Below, piece by piece: positions 44,008 through 54,606 of a stretch of 64,000 nt of DNA. Under the pieces are notes generated by a model. It was given only the letters and a program-made list of their open reading frames with translations. It did no database searches and had not been told where the DNA came from. Origin of the DNA: JAAYUD01 sp963676865 (GTDB lineage Bacteria; Bacteroidota; Bacteroidia; Bacteroidales; Bacteroidaceae); contig CAXXSS010000001.1 of assembly GCA_963676865.2 (NCBI GenBank), positions 2,108,001 to 2,172,000 on the forward strand, in the 5' to 3' direction. How positions within the stretch are numbered: position 1 is the first letter of the stretch; each line of letters opens with the position of its first letter. Position numbers and translations under genes: made by a program.

Positions 44008-47000
44008 ATGTCTTCCGATACTACTAATAATCAGAGAATAAATTTTGCTTCAACAAAAAATCCTTTGGCTTATCCTGATTTTTTGGAAATCCAATTGAAG
44101 TCATTTCAAGATTTTCTGCAACTAGACACACCCCCTGAAAAGCGTAAAAAGGAAGGTTTGTATAAAGTGTTTGCAGAGAATTTTCCCATTGCTGATACAA
44201 GAAACAACTTTGTCCTTGAGTTCTTGGATTATTATATCGACCCGCCGCGCTGGACAATTGAAGATTGTTTAGAGCGTGGTTTAACATATAGTGTTCCATT
44301 AAAAGCAAAGCTAAAACTGTATTGCACAGATCCCGATCATGAGGATTTCGATACGGTAATTCAAGATGTTTTTTTGGGCTCTATACCTTATATGACTGAT
44401 AAGGCCACTTTTGTTATTAATGGTGCCGAGCGTGTTGTCGTTTCTCAGTTGCACCGGTCGCCCGGTGTGTTTTTCGGTCAGAGCCTACATGCTAATGGTA
44501 CTAAACTCTATTCTGCACGTATTATTCCTTTCAAGGGTTCGTGGATTGAGTTTGCTACCGATATAAACAACGTGATGTATGCTTATATCGATAGAAAAAA
44601 GAAATTGCCTGTTACCACTTTGTTAAGGGCTATTGGTTTTGAAAGTGATAAGGATATTCTCGAGATCTTCAAATTGGCGGAGGAAGTCAAAGTTAATAAG
44701 ACTAATCTGAAAAAAGTCATTGGACGTAAGCTCGCTGCCCGTGTACTGAAGTCTTGGATTGAAGATTTTGTCGACGAAGATACTGGTGAAGTAGTTTCTA
44801 TTGAACGTAATGAAGTTGTTATAGATCGTGAAACTGTTCTTGAACAAGAACATATCGATCAAATTATTGAATCGGGTGCTCAGACTATTTTGATCCATCG
44901 TGAGGCTGCCAATCAATCTGACTATTCTATCATATATAATACGTTACAGAAAGATCCAAGTAACTCTGAAAAAGAAGCGGTATTATATATTTATCGTCAG
45001 TTGCGTAATGCTGATCCTGCCGATGATGCTAGTGCACGTGAAATAATCAATAATCTTTTCTTCTCTGATAAGAGATATGATTTGGGTGATGTAGGTCGCT
45101 ATAGAATCAATAAGAAGCTCGGTCTGACCACCGATATGGGGGTTCGTGTCCTGACGAAAGAAGATATTATTGAGATTATAAAATATTTAATTGAACTGAT
45201 CAATTCAAAAGCGGATGTTGACGATATTGACCATTTGAGTAATCGTCGTGTTCGTACTGTAGGTGAACAGTTGATGAATCAGTTCGCCGTAGGTTTGGCA
45301 CGTATGTCGCGTACTATTCGTGAGCGCATGAATGTTCGTGACAATGAAGTCTTTACTCCTATAGATTTGATTAATGCAAAGACTATTTCTTCTGTTATTA
45401 ATTCATTCTTTGGAACGAATGCTTTGTCGCAATTTATGGACCAAACCAATCCTCTAGCCGAAATAACTCACAAACGACGTTTGTCGGCGCTGGGGCCTGG
45501 CGGTTTATCTCGTGATCGTGCCGGATTTGAGGTCCGTGACGTTCACTATACTCACTATGGACGTTTATGTCCTATTGAAACTCCTGAAGGACCTAATATC
45601 GGTTTGATTTCTTCTTTGTGTGTTTATGCAAAGATAAACGATTTAGGTTTTATAGAGACTCCTTACCGTAAGGTTAAAGATGGCAAGGTAGATTTTTCTT
45701 CCGAAGGTCTTGTCTCTTTGACAGCAGAAGAAGAAGAAGCTAAGATCATTGCTCAAGGTAATGCTCTAGTCAATGCAGAAGGTGTTCTTTCTGATAATAA
45801 GATTAAAGCTCGTCAAGATGCTGATTATCCTGTCGTTGAGCCGTCTGAAGTAGAGTTGATGGATGTCTCTCCACAGCAGATTGCATCTATTGCTGCTGCT
45901 TTAATCCCTTTCCTTGAACACGACGATGCTAACCGTGCGTTGATGGGATCTAACATGATGCGCCAGGCTGTTCCGTTGATTCGGAGTGAGGCACCGGTTG
46001 TTGGTACTGGTATTGAAGCTCAATTGGCTCGCGACTCTCGTACTCAGGTAACGGCAGAAGGTTCTGGTGTTGTTGATTTTGTTGATGCAACGACTATACG
46101 TATTTTATATGATAGATCGGCGGATGCGGAATTCGTAAGTTTTGAATCTGCGTTGAAGGAGTATAAAATTCCTAAGTGGCGTAAGACAAACCAAAACATG
46201 ACTATCGACCTTCGTCCTATTTGTAGCAAAGGCCAACGTGTCAACAAAGGTGATATTCTAACTGAAGGTTATGCTACTGAAAACGGTGAATTGGCATTAG
46301 GACGTAATTTGCTTGTTGCTTACATGCCGTGGAAGGGATATAATTATGAGGATGCTATCGTTCTGAATGAGCGAATAGTTCGCGAAGATTTATTGACTTC
46401 TGTCCATGTTGAAGAGTTCTCCTTGGAAGTACGTGAAACGAAACGCGGAATGGAAGAACTAACCTCTGATATTCCGAATGTCAGTGAGGAAGCAACAAAA
46501 GATCTAGATGAAAATGGTATTATCCGTGTTGGTGCACGCGTAGAACCAGGCGATATTCTGATAGGTAAGATTACTCCAAAAGGTGAATCTGATCCTTCTC
46601 CTGAGGAAAAATTACTTCGCGCTATTTTTGGTGATAAAGCGGGGGATGTTAAGGATGCTTCGATGAAAGCTTCGCCTTCATTGAAAGGTGTGGTTATCAA
46701 GAACAAATTGTTCTCTCGTGTTGTCAAAACGCGTAGCTCTAAGTTGGCTGATAAAGCTTTGTTACCAAAAATTGATGATGAATTCGAACATAGAGTTAAC
46801 GGATTGAAAGATGTTCTTGTTAAGAAACTTTTAACCCTTACCGACGGCAAAGTGTCTCAAGGGGTAAAAGACTTTATGGGAACCGACTTGATACCGAAAG
46901 GCGCAATTTTTACTGCGGCTAATTTCTCTACGATGGATTATACTGTTGTTCAGTTAAGTAATTGGACAAATGATGAACATGCCAATGGTATGATCCGTGA

Positions 47001-47823
47001 TTTGATATTGAACTTCTTGAAGATTTATAAGGAGTTGGATGCCGAATTGAAACGTAAGAAATTTGCTATTACTATTGGCGATGAACTTCCTTCGGGTATT
47101 ATTCAGATGGCTAAAGTTTATATTGCTAAGAAACGTAAAATAGGTGTAGGTGATAAAATGGCTGGACGCCATGGTAATAAAGGTATCGTGTCTCGTATTG
47201 TACGTCAAGAAGATATGCCTTTCTTGGCCGATGGAACTCCTGTTGATATCGTATTGAATCCGTTGGGTGTGCCTTCTCGTATGAATATCGGTCAGATATT
47301 TGAGGCTGTTTTGGGTAGAGCAGGTCGTAAACTCGGAATTAAATTTGCTACTCCGATTTTTGATGGTGCTACTTTGGAAGATCTGAATACATGGACCGAT
47401 AAAGCTGGATTGCCTCGTTACGGTAAAACTGTTTTATTTGATGGTGGAACTGGAGAACAATTCGACCAAGCTGCAACTGTCGGAGTTACTTATATGTTGA
47501 AATTGGGACATATGGTTGAAGATAAAATGCATGCGCGTTCTATTGGCCCTTATTCGTTGATTACTCAGCAGCCATTGGGTGGTAAAGCACAATTTGGTGG
47601 ACAGCGTTTCGGTGAAATGGAGGTTTGGGCGCTTGAAGGTTTTGGCGCTGCTCATGTTCTTCAAGAGATATTGACAATCAAATCAGATGATGTAGTAGGA
47701 CGTTCGAAGGCGTATGAAGCAATAGTTAAAGGCGAGCCGATGCCAGCTCCTGGTATTCCCGAATCACTCAACGTGTTGTTACACGAGTTGAGAGGTCTCG
47801 GATTGAGTATTAACCTCGAATAG
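44008..47823 (+). CDS. rpoB: RNA polymerase beta subunit
   Basis: 1271 residues, the usual Bacteroidota length. The rifampicin region (ALSQFMDQTNPLAEITHKRRLSALGPGG) has the wild-type Asp, His and Ser. Other core motifs are RDRAGFEVRDVHYTHYGRLCPIETPEGPNIGLI, GYNYEDAIV and KIGVGDKMAGRHGNKGIVS. The C-terminus ends in LLHELRGLGLSINLE. It is joined to rpoC by 41 bases. Confidence 0.98.
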   Translation: MSSDTTNNQRINFASTKNPLAYPDFLEIQLKSFQDFLQLDTPPEKRKKEGLYKVFAENFPIADTRNNFVLEFLDYYIDPPRWTIEDCLERGLTYSVPLKAKLKLYCTDPDHEDFDTVIQDVFLGSIPYMTDKATFVINGAERVVVSQLHRSPGVFFGQSLHANGTKLYSARIIPFKGSWIEFATDINNVMYAYIDRKKKLPVTTLLRAIGFESDKDILEIFKLAEEVKVNKTNLKKVIGRKLAARVLKSWIEDFVDEDTGEVVSIERNEVVIDRETVLEQEHIDQIIESGAQTILIHREAANQSDYSIIYNTLQKDPSNSEKEAVLYIYRQLRNADPADDASAREIINNLFFSDKRYDLGDVGRYRINKKLGLTTDMGVRVLTKEDIIEIIKYLIELINSKADVDDIDHLSNRRVRTVGEQLMNQFAVGLARMSRTIRERMNVRDNEVFTPIDLINAKTISSVINSFFGTNALSQFMDQTNPLAEITHKRRLSALGPGGLSRDRAGFEVRDVHYTHYGRLCPIETPEGPNIGLISSLCVYAKINDLGFIETPYRKVKDGKVDFSSEGLVSLTAEEEEAKIIAQGNALVNAEGVLSDNKIKARQDADYPVVEPSEVELMDVSPQQIASIAAALIPFLEHDDANRALMGSNMMRQAVPLIRSEAPVVGTGIEAQLARDSRTQVTAEGSGVVDFVDATTIRILYDRSADAEFVSFESALKEYKIPKWRKTNQNMTIDLRPICSKGQRVNKGDILTEGYATENGELALGRNLLVAYMPWKGYNYEDAIVLNERIVREDLLTSVHVEEFSLEVRETKRGMEELTSDIPNVSEEATKDLDENGIIRVGARVEPGDILIGKITPKGESDPSPEEKLLRAIFGDKAGDVKDASMKASPSLKGVVIKNKLFSRVVKTRSSKLADKALLPKIDDEFEHRVNGLKDVLVKKLLTLTDGKVSQGVKDFMGTDLIPKGAIFTAANFSTMDYTVVQLSNWTNDEHANGMIRDLILNFLKIYKELDAELKRKKFAITIGDELPSGIIQMAKVYIAKKRKIGVGDKMAGRHGNKGIVSRIVRQEDMPFLADGTPVDIVLNPLGVPSRMNIGQIFEAVLGRAGRKLGIKFATPIFDGATLEDLNTWTDKAGLPRYGKTVLFDGGTGEQFDQAATVGVTYMLKLGHMVEDKMHARSIGPYSLITQQPLGGKAQFGGQRFGEMEVWALEGFGAAHVLQEILTIKSDDVVGRSKAYEAIVKGEPMPAPGIPESLNVLLHELRGLGLSINLE

Positions 47824-47864
47824 TTTTAACGGTAAATTATCTAAATTATTATATACAACATAGT

Positions 47865-50800
47865 ATGGCTTTTAGAAAAGATAATAAGGTAAAGAGTAAT
47901 TTCACGAAGATTTCAATCGGATTGGCTTCTCCGGAAGAAATTCTCGAAAATTCATATGGAGAAGTATTAAAGCCTGAAACCATAAATTATCGTACTTACA
48001 AACCTGAACGTGACGGTTTGTTTTGCGAAAGAATTTTTGGCCCAATCAAAGATTACGAATGCCATTGTGGTAAATACAAACGTATTCGTTACAAAGGTAT
48101 TGTTTGTGATCGTTGTGGTGTTGAAGTTACGGAGAAGAAAGTACGTCGTGAACGTATGGGACATATTCAATTAGTTGTCCCGGTCGCTCATATCTGGTAT
48201 TTTCGTTCTTTGCCAAATAAAATTGGCTATCTGTTGGGCTTGCCAACTAAAAAGCTCGACTCTATTATTTATTATGAGAGGTATGTAGTCATACAACCGG
48301 GTATTAGATCGAGTGAACTATCTCAGTTCGATTTGTTGTCCGAAGAAGAATACTTGGATGTTCTTGATCATTTACCTAAAGATAATCAGTATCTTGAAGA
48401 TACAGACCCCAATAAGTTTATTGCTAAAATGGGTGCTGAAGCTATCTACGACTTATTGGTACGTATCGATTTAGATGCTCTTTCTTATGAATTGCGTCAT
48501 CGTGCCAGTACGGATGCTTCTCAGCAACGTAAAAATGAAGCATTGAAACGTCTGCAGGTCGTAGAATCTTTTCGAGCTTCTCGTGGACGTAATAAGCCCG
48601 AGTGGATGATTATGCGGATTGTTCCAGTTATTCCTCCAGATCTTCGCCCATTAGTTCCATTGGATGGTGGCCGTTTTGCTACATCCGATCTGAACGATTT
48701 ATATCGTAGGGTTATTATTCGTAATAACCGCTTAAAACGTCTTATCGAGATTAAAGCACCTGAGGTGATTCTGCGTAATGAGAAGCGTATGCTTCAAGAA
48801 GCAGTTGATTCTTTGTTCGACAATTCTCGTAAGTCTAGTGCAATCAAGAGTGAGTCTAATCGTCCGTTGAAGTCTCTTTCTGATAGTTTAAAGGGTAAGC
48901 AAGGTCGCTTCCGTCAGAATTTGCTGGGTAAACGTGTCGACTATTCTGCTCGTTCGGTTATTGTCGTAGGTCCTGAACTGAAAATGGGTGAATGCGGTAT
49001 TCCTAAACTGATGGCTGCCGAATTATATAAACCGTTTATTATTCGTAAATTGATAGAACGGGGTATCGTCAAAACGGTTAAATCTGCAAAGAAAATAGTA
49101 GATCGCAAAGAATCCGTTATCTGGGATATATTGGAACATGTAATGAGAGGACATCCGGTGCTTTTGAACCGTGCTCCGACATTGCACCGCTTGGGTATTC
49201 AGGCTTTCCAACCTAAGATGATAGAAGGAAAAGCTATCCAACTCCATCCTTTGGCTTGTACTGCCTTCAATGCCGATTTTGACGGTGACCAGATGGCTGT
49301 GCATCTTCCTTTGAGCAATGAAGCTGTGCTTGAAGCTCAAATGCTGATGCTTGAGCCACACAATATTTTGAATCCCGCTAATGGCGCTCCTATTACCGTA
49401 CCTTCTCAGGATATGGTTCTCGGATTGTATTATATTACAAAACTTCGTAAGGAAGCTAAGGGGGAAGGATTGATTTTCTACGGTCCCGAAGAGACTATGA
49501 TAGCGTACAATAGTGGTAAGGTTGATATTCATGCCATTGTGAAAGTAATGGTGAAAGACTTGGATGAGAATGGAAATATTGTTGATGTATTGCGCGAGAC
49601 ATCCGTCGGACGTGTTATCGTCAACGAAATAGTACCTCCCGAAGTGGGCTATATCAACGAAGTTATCTCTAAAAAATCTCTGCGCGATATTATTAGTCGA
49701 GTTATTAAAATCTGCGGAACTGCTAAAACTTGCGAGTTCTTGGATGGTATTAAGAACTTGGGATACTATATGGCGTTTAAGGGTGGTTTGTCGTTCAACT
49801 TGAATGATATTATTATCCCGAAAGAAAAAGAAGTTCTTGTAAAAAGAGGATATGACGAAGTAGAACAAGTCATCAATAACTACAATATGGGTTTCATTAC
49901 TAATAATGAACGTTATAATCAGGTTATTGATATTTGGACACACGTTAACTCGGAACTTTCGAACTTTTTGATGAAAACCATCTCTTCTGATGATCAAGGC
50001 TTTAACTCAGTATACATGATGTTGGATTCTGGCGCTCGTGGTTCTAAAGAACAGATCCGTCAGCTTTCCGGTATGCGTGGTTTGATGGCAAAGCCTCAGA
50101 AAGCAGGTGCAGAAGGTGGTCAAATTATTGAAAATCCTATTCTTTCTAACTTTAAGGAAGGCCTTTCTGTGCTAGAGTACTTTATTTCTACTCACGGTGC
50201 TCGTAAAGGTTTGGCCGATACTGCGTTGAAAACTGCCGATGCTGGATATTTGACTCGTCGTTTGGTAGATGTATCGCATGACGTTATTATTTCCGAAGAT
50301 GATTGCGGAACTCTCCGCGGTTTGATCTGCTCTGATCTTACGAACGATGACGAGGTTATTGCTACATTGGCCGAAAGAATTTTGGGACGTGTTTCTGTTC
50401 ATGATGTGATCCATCCTACAACGGGTGAATTACTTGTTGCCGGTGGTGACGAAATCACAGAAGAAATTGCAAAGAAAATTCAAGAATCTCCAATTGAGAG
50501 CGTCGAAATCCGTTCCGTACTGACTTGTGAGTCTAAACATGGTGTTTGTGCCAAGTGTTATGGCCGTAATTTGGCTACTAGCCGCATGGTTCAGAAGGGA
50601 GAGGCTGTTGGCGTCATCGCTGCACAATCTATTGGCGAACCTGGTACTCAGTTGACATTACGTACATTCCATGCCGGTGGTACGGCTGCCAATATTGCAG
50701 CTAATGCAACTATTATTGCCAAAAATAATGCTCGTCTCGAATTCGAAGAACTCCGTACTGTTGATGTAAAAGACGGTGAAGGCAAAAAGACTAAAATGGT

Positions 50801-52145
50801 TGTTGGACGTTTGGCCGAAGTGCGCTTCGTAGACGTCAATACCGGTATCGTGCTTTCTACTCATAATGTACCTTATGGTTCTACGCTTTTTTTCAATGAT
50901 GGAGATGTCATTGATAAGGGTACGATGATAGCTAAATGGGATCCGTTTAATGCTGTTATTATTACTGAAGCCGGCGGTAAAATAGAATTTGAAGGAGTTA
51001 TTGAAAATGTCACTTATTCAGTTGAATCGGATGAATCGACTGGCTTGCGTGAAATTATTATTATAGAATCTAAAGATAAGACTAAAGTCCCTACAGCTCA
51101 TATTATGGCTGCTGACGGTGAACTTATACGTACTTACAACTTGCCTGTGGGTGGTCACGTCGTTGTTGATAACGGTCAACATGTAACTGCGGGTGATGTT
51201 ATTGTCAAAATTCCTCGGTCTGTTGGTAAAGCCGGCGATATTACTGGTGGTCTTCCACGTGTTACCGAACTGTTTGAAGCTCGTAATCCTTCAAATCCTG
51301 CTGTCGTTTCCGAAATTGATGGCGAGGTAACGATGGGTAAAGTCAAACGTGGTAATCGTGAAATTATTGTAACATCGAAAACCGGTGAGGTCAAAAAGTA
51401 TCTTGTAGCGTTGTCCAAGCAGATATTGGTTCAGGAAAACGACTATGTTCGTGCGGGTACACCGCTGTCGGACGGAGCAACTACTCCTGCAGATATATTG
51501 GCTATTAAAGGACCGACTGCTGTTCAAGAATATATCGTTAATGAAGTTCAAGATGTATATCGTTTGCAAGGTGTGAAAATTAATGATAAGCATTTTGAAA
51601 TTATTGTCCGCCAGATGATGCGCAAAGTTGAGATCGTTGATCCGGGCGATACCCGATTCCTCGAACAACAGATTGTAGATAAGTTGGACTTTATGGATGA
51701 AAACGATAGAATCTGGGGTAAGAAAATCATTGTTGATTCTGGTGATTCTGCGAACATGCAGCCTGGGCAAATTGTCACAGCTCGTAAACTTCGTGATGAA
51801 AACAGTTTGCTGAAACGTCGCGACTTGAAATTGGTTACAGTTCGTGATGCCGTTGCTGCAACATCAACTCAGATACTTCAAGGTATTACCCGTGCAGCTT
51901 TGCAGACTAAGAGCTTTATGTCGGCGGCTTCTTTCCAAGAAACGACGAAAGTGCTCAACGAAGCAGCTATTAATGGCAAAATCGATAAACTCGAAGGTAT
52001 GAAGGAAAACGTTATTTGTGGACACTTGATACCGGCTGGTACAGGACAGCGTGAATTTGAAAAAATCGTTGTCGGCTCGCAAGAAGAATACGATCGCGCT
52101 ATTGCCAACAAACGTACTGTTCTCGATTATAAAGATGTAGAATAG
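47865..52145 (+). CDS. rpoC: RNA polymerase beta-prime subunit
   Basis: 1426 residues. The N-terminal zinc ribbon (CHCGKYKRIRYKGIVCDRCGVEV), the catalytic Mg-binding loop (NADFDGDQMAVH), the second zinc site (CESKHGVCAKCYGRN) and the trigger-loop region (GEPGTQLTLRTFHAGG) are all present. The frame is complete and ends with RTVLDYKDVE. Confidence 0.98.
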   Translation: MAFRKDNKVKSNFTKISIGLASPEEILENSYGEVLKPETINYRTYKPERDGLFCERIFGPIKDYECHCGKYKRIRYKGIVCDRCGVEVTEKKVRRERMGHIQLVVPVAHIWYFRSLPNKIGYLLGLPTKKLDSIIYYERYVVIQPGIRSSELSQFDLLSEEEYLDVLDHLPKDNQYLEDTDPNKFIAKMGAEAIYDLLVRIDLDALSYELRHRASTDASQQRKNEALKRLQVVESFRASRGRNKPEWMIMRIVPVIPPDLRPLVPLDGGRFATSDLNDLYRRVIIRNNRLKRLIEIKAPEVILRNEKRMLQEAVDSLFDNSRKSSAIKSESNRPLKSLSDSLKGKQGRFRQNLLGKRVDYSARSVIVVGPELKMGECGIPKLMAAELYKPFIIRKLIERGIVKTVKSAKKIVDRKESVIWDILEHVMRGHPVLLNRAPTLHRLGIQAFQPKMIEGKAIQLHPLACTAFNADFDGDQMAVHLPLSNEAVLEAQMLMLEPHNILNPANGAPITVPSQDMVLGLYYITKLRKEAKGEGLIFYGPEETMIAYNSGKVDIHAIVKVMVKDLDENGNIVDVLRETSVGRVIVNEIVPPEVGYINEVISKKSLRDIISRVIKICGTAKTCEFLDGIKNLGYYMAFKGGLSFNLNDIIIPKEKEVLVKRGYDEVEQVINNYNMGFITNNERYNQVIDIWTHVNSELSNFLMKTISSDDQGFNSVYMMLDSGARGSKEQIRQLSGMRGLMAKPQKAGAEGGQIIENPILSNFKEGLSVLEYFISTHGARKGLADTALKTADAGYLTRRLVDVSHDVIISEDDCGTLRGLICSDLTNDDEVIATLAERILGRVSVHDVIHPTTGELLVAGGDEITEEIAKKIQESPIESVEIRSVLTCESKHGVCAKCYGRNLATSRMVQKGEAVGVIAAQSIGEPGTQLTLRTFHAGGTAANIAANATIIAKNNARLEFEELRTVDVKDGEGKKTKMVVGRLAEVRFVDVNTGIVLSTHNVPYGSTLFFNDGDVIDKGTMIAKWDPFNAVIITEAGGKIEFEGVIENVTYSVESDESTGLREIIIIESKDKTKVPTAHIMAADGELIRTYNLPVGGHVVVDNGQHVTAGDVIVKIPRSVGKAGDITGGLPRVTELFEARNPSNPAVVSEIDGEVTMGKVKRGNREIIVTSKTGEVKKYLVALSKQILVQENDYVRAGTPLSDGATTPADILAIKGPTAVQEYIVNEVQDVYRLQGVKINDKHFEIIVRQMMRKVEIVDPGDTRFLEQQIVDKLDFMDENDRIWGKKIIVDSGDSANMQPGQIVTARKLRDENSLLKRRDLKLVTVRDAVAATSTQILQGITRAALQTKSFMSAASFQETTKVLNEAAINGKIDKLEGMKENVICGHLIPAGTGQREFEKIVVGSQEEYDRAIANKRTVLDYKDVE

Positions 52146-52216
52146 TTAATATTGAGTTTGAAGTTTGTGTCTTTTGATGCAAGTTCTCTTACTTACTTAT
52201 TAAAACAAAAAAGGTT

Positions 52217-52258
52217 TGGGCCGTATCAAAGATCTTGGTGCGGCCCATCTTTATTTTA
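52217..52258 (+). terminator. Rho-independent terminator after rpoC
   Basis: TGGGCCG (52217-52223) pairs with CGGCCCA (52241-52247), followed by TCTTTATTTT. It lies 27 bases before the chosen start of the DUF3467 gene. Confidence 0.75.
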
Positions 52259-52285
52259 ATGTCCGAAAATATAAATATAAAAAAT

Positions 52286-52594
52286 ATGGAAAACAAAAAT
52301 GAAGATGCTCAATTGCAATTAGAATTGAGTGAGCAAGTGGCGCAAGGAACTTATGCCAATTTGGTTGTTATTACTCATTCAAGTTCTGAGTTCGTGTTTG
52401 ATTTTGCTCAGGTGTTGCCTGGGATGCCTAAAGCTCCTGTGAAATCGCGTATAATAATGGCTCCCGAACATGCTAAAAGATTGCTCTACGCTCTTGAAGA
52501 AAACCTACGGAAATATGAAGAGATGTTCGGTAAGATAAGGACAATGGACGAAGAGTCCATCAACCCAGTACTTGACATAAAAGGCGAAGCTTAG
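52286..52594 (+). CDS. DUF3467 family protein
   Basis: About 102 residues matching DUF3467 (QLELSEQVAQGTYANLVVITHSSSEFVFDFAQVLPGMPKAPVKSRIIMAPEHAKRLLYALEENL). Its function is unknown; it commonly follows rpoC in Bacteroidota. I set the start at MENKNEDAQ because the in-frame ATGs at 52235 and 52259 lie inside the terminator. Confidence 0.85.
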   Translation: MENKNEDAQLQLELSEQVAQGTYANLVVITHSSSEFVFDFAQVLPGMPKAPVKSRIIMAPEHAKRLLYALEENLRKYEEMFGKIRTMDEESINPVLDIKGEA

Positions 52595-52790
52595 CTCGGA
52601 AATATTTGTTGAGGTTTCGCAGTAAAGGATGGCGATAGACATCGGTTATCTGTTTTTTGTTCATCTCTGGGCGTTTTATACGTTTGCTTCAGTTGACCAA
52701 AAGTTCTTGACCTTTCAAAATGAGATAAGTACCTAAAAAAGTTTTAGATATATACGTTTTCGAAAAAACTTAAGGACGTCACCGAAAAAA

Positions 52791-52844
52791 CTAACATACG
52801 GCATTTTCTACTCACGGTCGCGAGTAGAAAATGCCGTATGTTAG
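52791..52844. repeat. Perfect 23-bp stem-loop
   Basis: Bases 52791-52813 (CTAACATACGGCATTTTC...) and 52822-52844 are perfect inverted repeats around an 8-base loop (ACGGTCGC). It lies about 200 bases after the DUF3467 stop. No T-run follows, so it is not a standard terminator. Confidence 0.9.
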
Positions 52845-52893
52845 TATCAATATAGTTGTATTTCTTCCTTTTTCACAAAAGATGTAAAAATAG

Positions 52894-54328
52894 TTATTGC
52901 TGTCCGATAAAACTTTTCGATAAATAAAAAGAAAGGGCTGCATTCATTTCTGAGTTCAGCCCAAAATGTGTTATTTTTGTCTTCACCACAAAGATATCTA
53001 ACACATGGGTAAAAGTACACATTTTATCGGACAGCCACTCTATAGTCAGGTAATAAAATTGCTTGATAAGGCAAGAATTCTTCAAATTAGTCGTGAACAT
53101 GGTGGAGAACGTTATATTAAGCGTTTCGATGGCTGGACTCATTTAGTTGCAATGGTCTATGCTGTAATTATGCGTTTTGATTCTCTTCGCGAGATAAGCA
53201 CATCGTTACAAGCGGAAGCACGTAAACTCTGTCATTTAAGTATCAGCATGATGCCATCCCGTAGTACATTGTCTGATGCAAACAAGAGACGTCCAGAGGC
53301 TGTATTTGAGGCAATATACCGTGACCTTTATGCAACTTACCATACTCGCCTTTCTTCGGACAGCCGGAGTCACCAGGAGCCAAAATGGATGAAACGGCTG
53401 CAAATAATAGATTCAACAACCATCACATTATTCTCCAATTTGCTTTTCAAGGGTGTAGGACGCCATCCTAAAACCGGTAAGAAGAAAGGCGGCATTAAGG
53501 TTCACACCGTAATCCATGCAAATGAGGGAGTTCCTTCAGATATAAAGTTCACCTCAGCAGCAACCAATGACTCGTTCATGCTTCGACCTGCAGCATTACA
53601 TAAAGGCGATATCATGGCAATGGACCGCGCTTACATTGACTATGAGAAGCTTGAAGAAATGACGCAAAGAGGAGTAATCTATGTAACGAAGATGAAAAAG
53701 AATCTGAAATACAATGTGTTGAGTGATACAATGTATCAAACGCCTAATGGGCTGATGGAAGCACGCATACAACAAGTTTCTTTTACCAAGCATCTAAAAG
53801 AGAAAGATATCACTCATTATTCGCGAATTATAACTTATGTTGACGAGAAGAAAAGGAAACTGGTTCCATTGCTTACCAATGACTTGGAGTCTGATCCCAC
53901 GGGAATTATTGGCATTTACAGAAAACGTTGGGAAATTGAGTTGCTTTTCAAACAGATGAAGCAAAATTTTCCACTAAAATATTTCTATGGAGAAAGTGCT
54001 AATGCCATAAAGATTCAAATATGGATAACTCTCATAGCCAATTTACTTCTAATGGTCATGCAAAAGGGCTTGACTCGTTCTTGGAGCTTTTCGGGTTTAG
54101 CTACCATGGTCAGAATAACACTCATGTATTATGTTGACTTTTATAGCCTATTCAATAATCCCGAGAAAGATTGGGCAACATATCTTAAAGAAGCGTCGGA
54201 CAGTCCACCTGAACCATCTCTTTTTGACTGAGGGGGCTTGTTCCGCAAAAAAATGAACCCGTAGCGCTATTTAAAAGCACTTCGGGTACTATTCATATGC
54301 TATTGCTAGTTTTATCGGACAGCAATAA
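52894..54328 (+). mobile_element. IS4-family insertion sequence (complete, 1435 bp)
   Basis: The ends are inverted repeats reading TTATTGCTGTCCGATAAAAC. A 7-bp direct repeat AAAATAG is seen at 52887-52893 and 54329-54335. One transposase gene on the plus strand fills most of it. A TATTTTTG box near 52972-52979 could be its promoter. Confidence 0.88.
53005..54231 (+). CDS. IS4-family transposase (DUF4372 and DDE domains)
   Basis: A 408-residue transposase. The N-terminal DUF4372 part (FDGWTHLVAMVYAVIMRFDSLREI, STLSDANKRRP) is followed by the DDE domain with IIDSTTITLF, MAMDRAYIDYEKLE and the IS4 signature YRKRWEIELLFKQMKQN (Y-R-E-K). The frame is intact. Confidence 0.95.
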   Translation: MGKSTHFIGQPLYSQVIKLLDKARILQISREHGGERYIKRFDGWTHLVAMVYAVIMRFDSLREISTSLQAEARKLCHLSISMMPSRSTLSDANKRRPEAVFEAIYRDLYATYHTRLSSDSRSHQEPKWMKRLQIIDSTTITLFSNLLFKGVGRHPKTGKKKGGIKVHTVIHANEGVPSDIKFTSAATNDSFMLRPAALHKGDIMAMDRAYIDYEKLEEMTQRGVIYVTKMKKNLKYNVLSDTMYQTPNGLMEARIQQVSFTKHLKEKDITHYSRIITYVDEKKRKLVPLLTNDLESDPTGIIGIYRKRWEIELLFKQMKQNFPLKYFYGESANAIKIQIWITLIANLLLMVMQKGLTRSWSFSGLATMVRITLMYYVDFYSLFNNPEKDWATYLKEASDSPPEPSLFD

Positions 54329-54491
54329 AAAATAGTCAATTGCAAAAGACCCACTCTAGTCAGTGACAAGAAAATTTTCGACTCATCGGTGAAAGTTAGG
54401 GGGCTAAACATAAGTACTATTAATAGCACATCACAAAATAAAGACTTTCGAGCCTGCGGCATAAACAAAATTGTCATATGTTAGTTTTTCT

Positions 54492-54551
54492 GTTGACGTC
54501 CTTAAGTTTTTTTGAAAACATATGGACGTCAACAAATTTAGGTCCATATGT
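54492..54551. repeat. Two overlapping, mutually exclusive hairpins between IS4 and IS3
   Basis: GTTGACGTCC (54492-54501) pairs with GGACGTCAAC (54524-54533). ACATATGGAC (54518-54527) pairs with GTCCATATGT (54542-54551). The two share 54524-54527, so only one can form. The second ends in CATATGTGG (54545-54553), the same 9-mer that is the ISAs1 target in repeat copy A. Confidence 0.75.
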
Positions 54552-54606
54552 GGTTCTGGGTGGTAAGTGACATGTACTGAATAAGTTGACACAAACTTAT
54601 TCAAAA

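Larger units (their letters stand above)
52752..54524. repeat. Inverted repeats of about 49 bp flanking the IS4-family element
   Basis: Bases 52752-52800 and 54524-54476 (read inverted) agree at most positions, sharing the block AAAAAACTTAAGGACGTCA and the end CTAACATAYG. The segment between them, without the IS4 element and one target repeat, is about 0.3 kb and has no gene. It could be an older non-autonomous element that later received the IS4 insertion. No clear flanking duplication is visible. Confidence 0.5.

Noticed and set aside
49023..49997. Minus-strand 324-codon frame inside rpoC
   Set aside because: It overlaps conserved rpoC coding sequence completely and has no motif.
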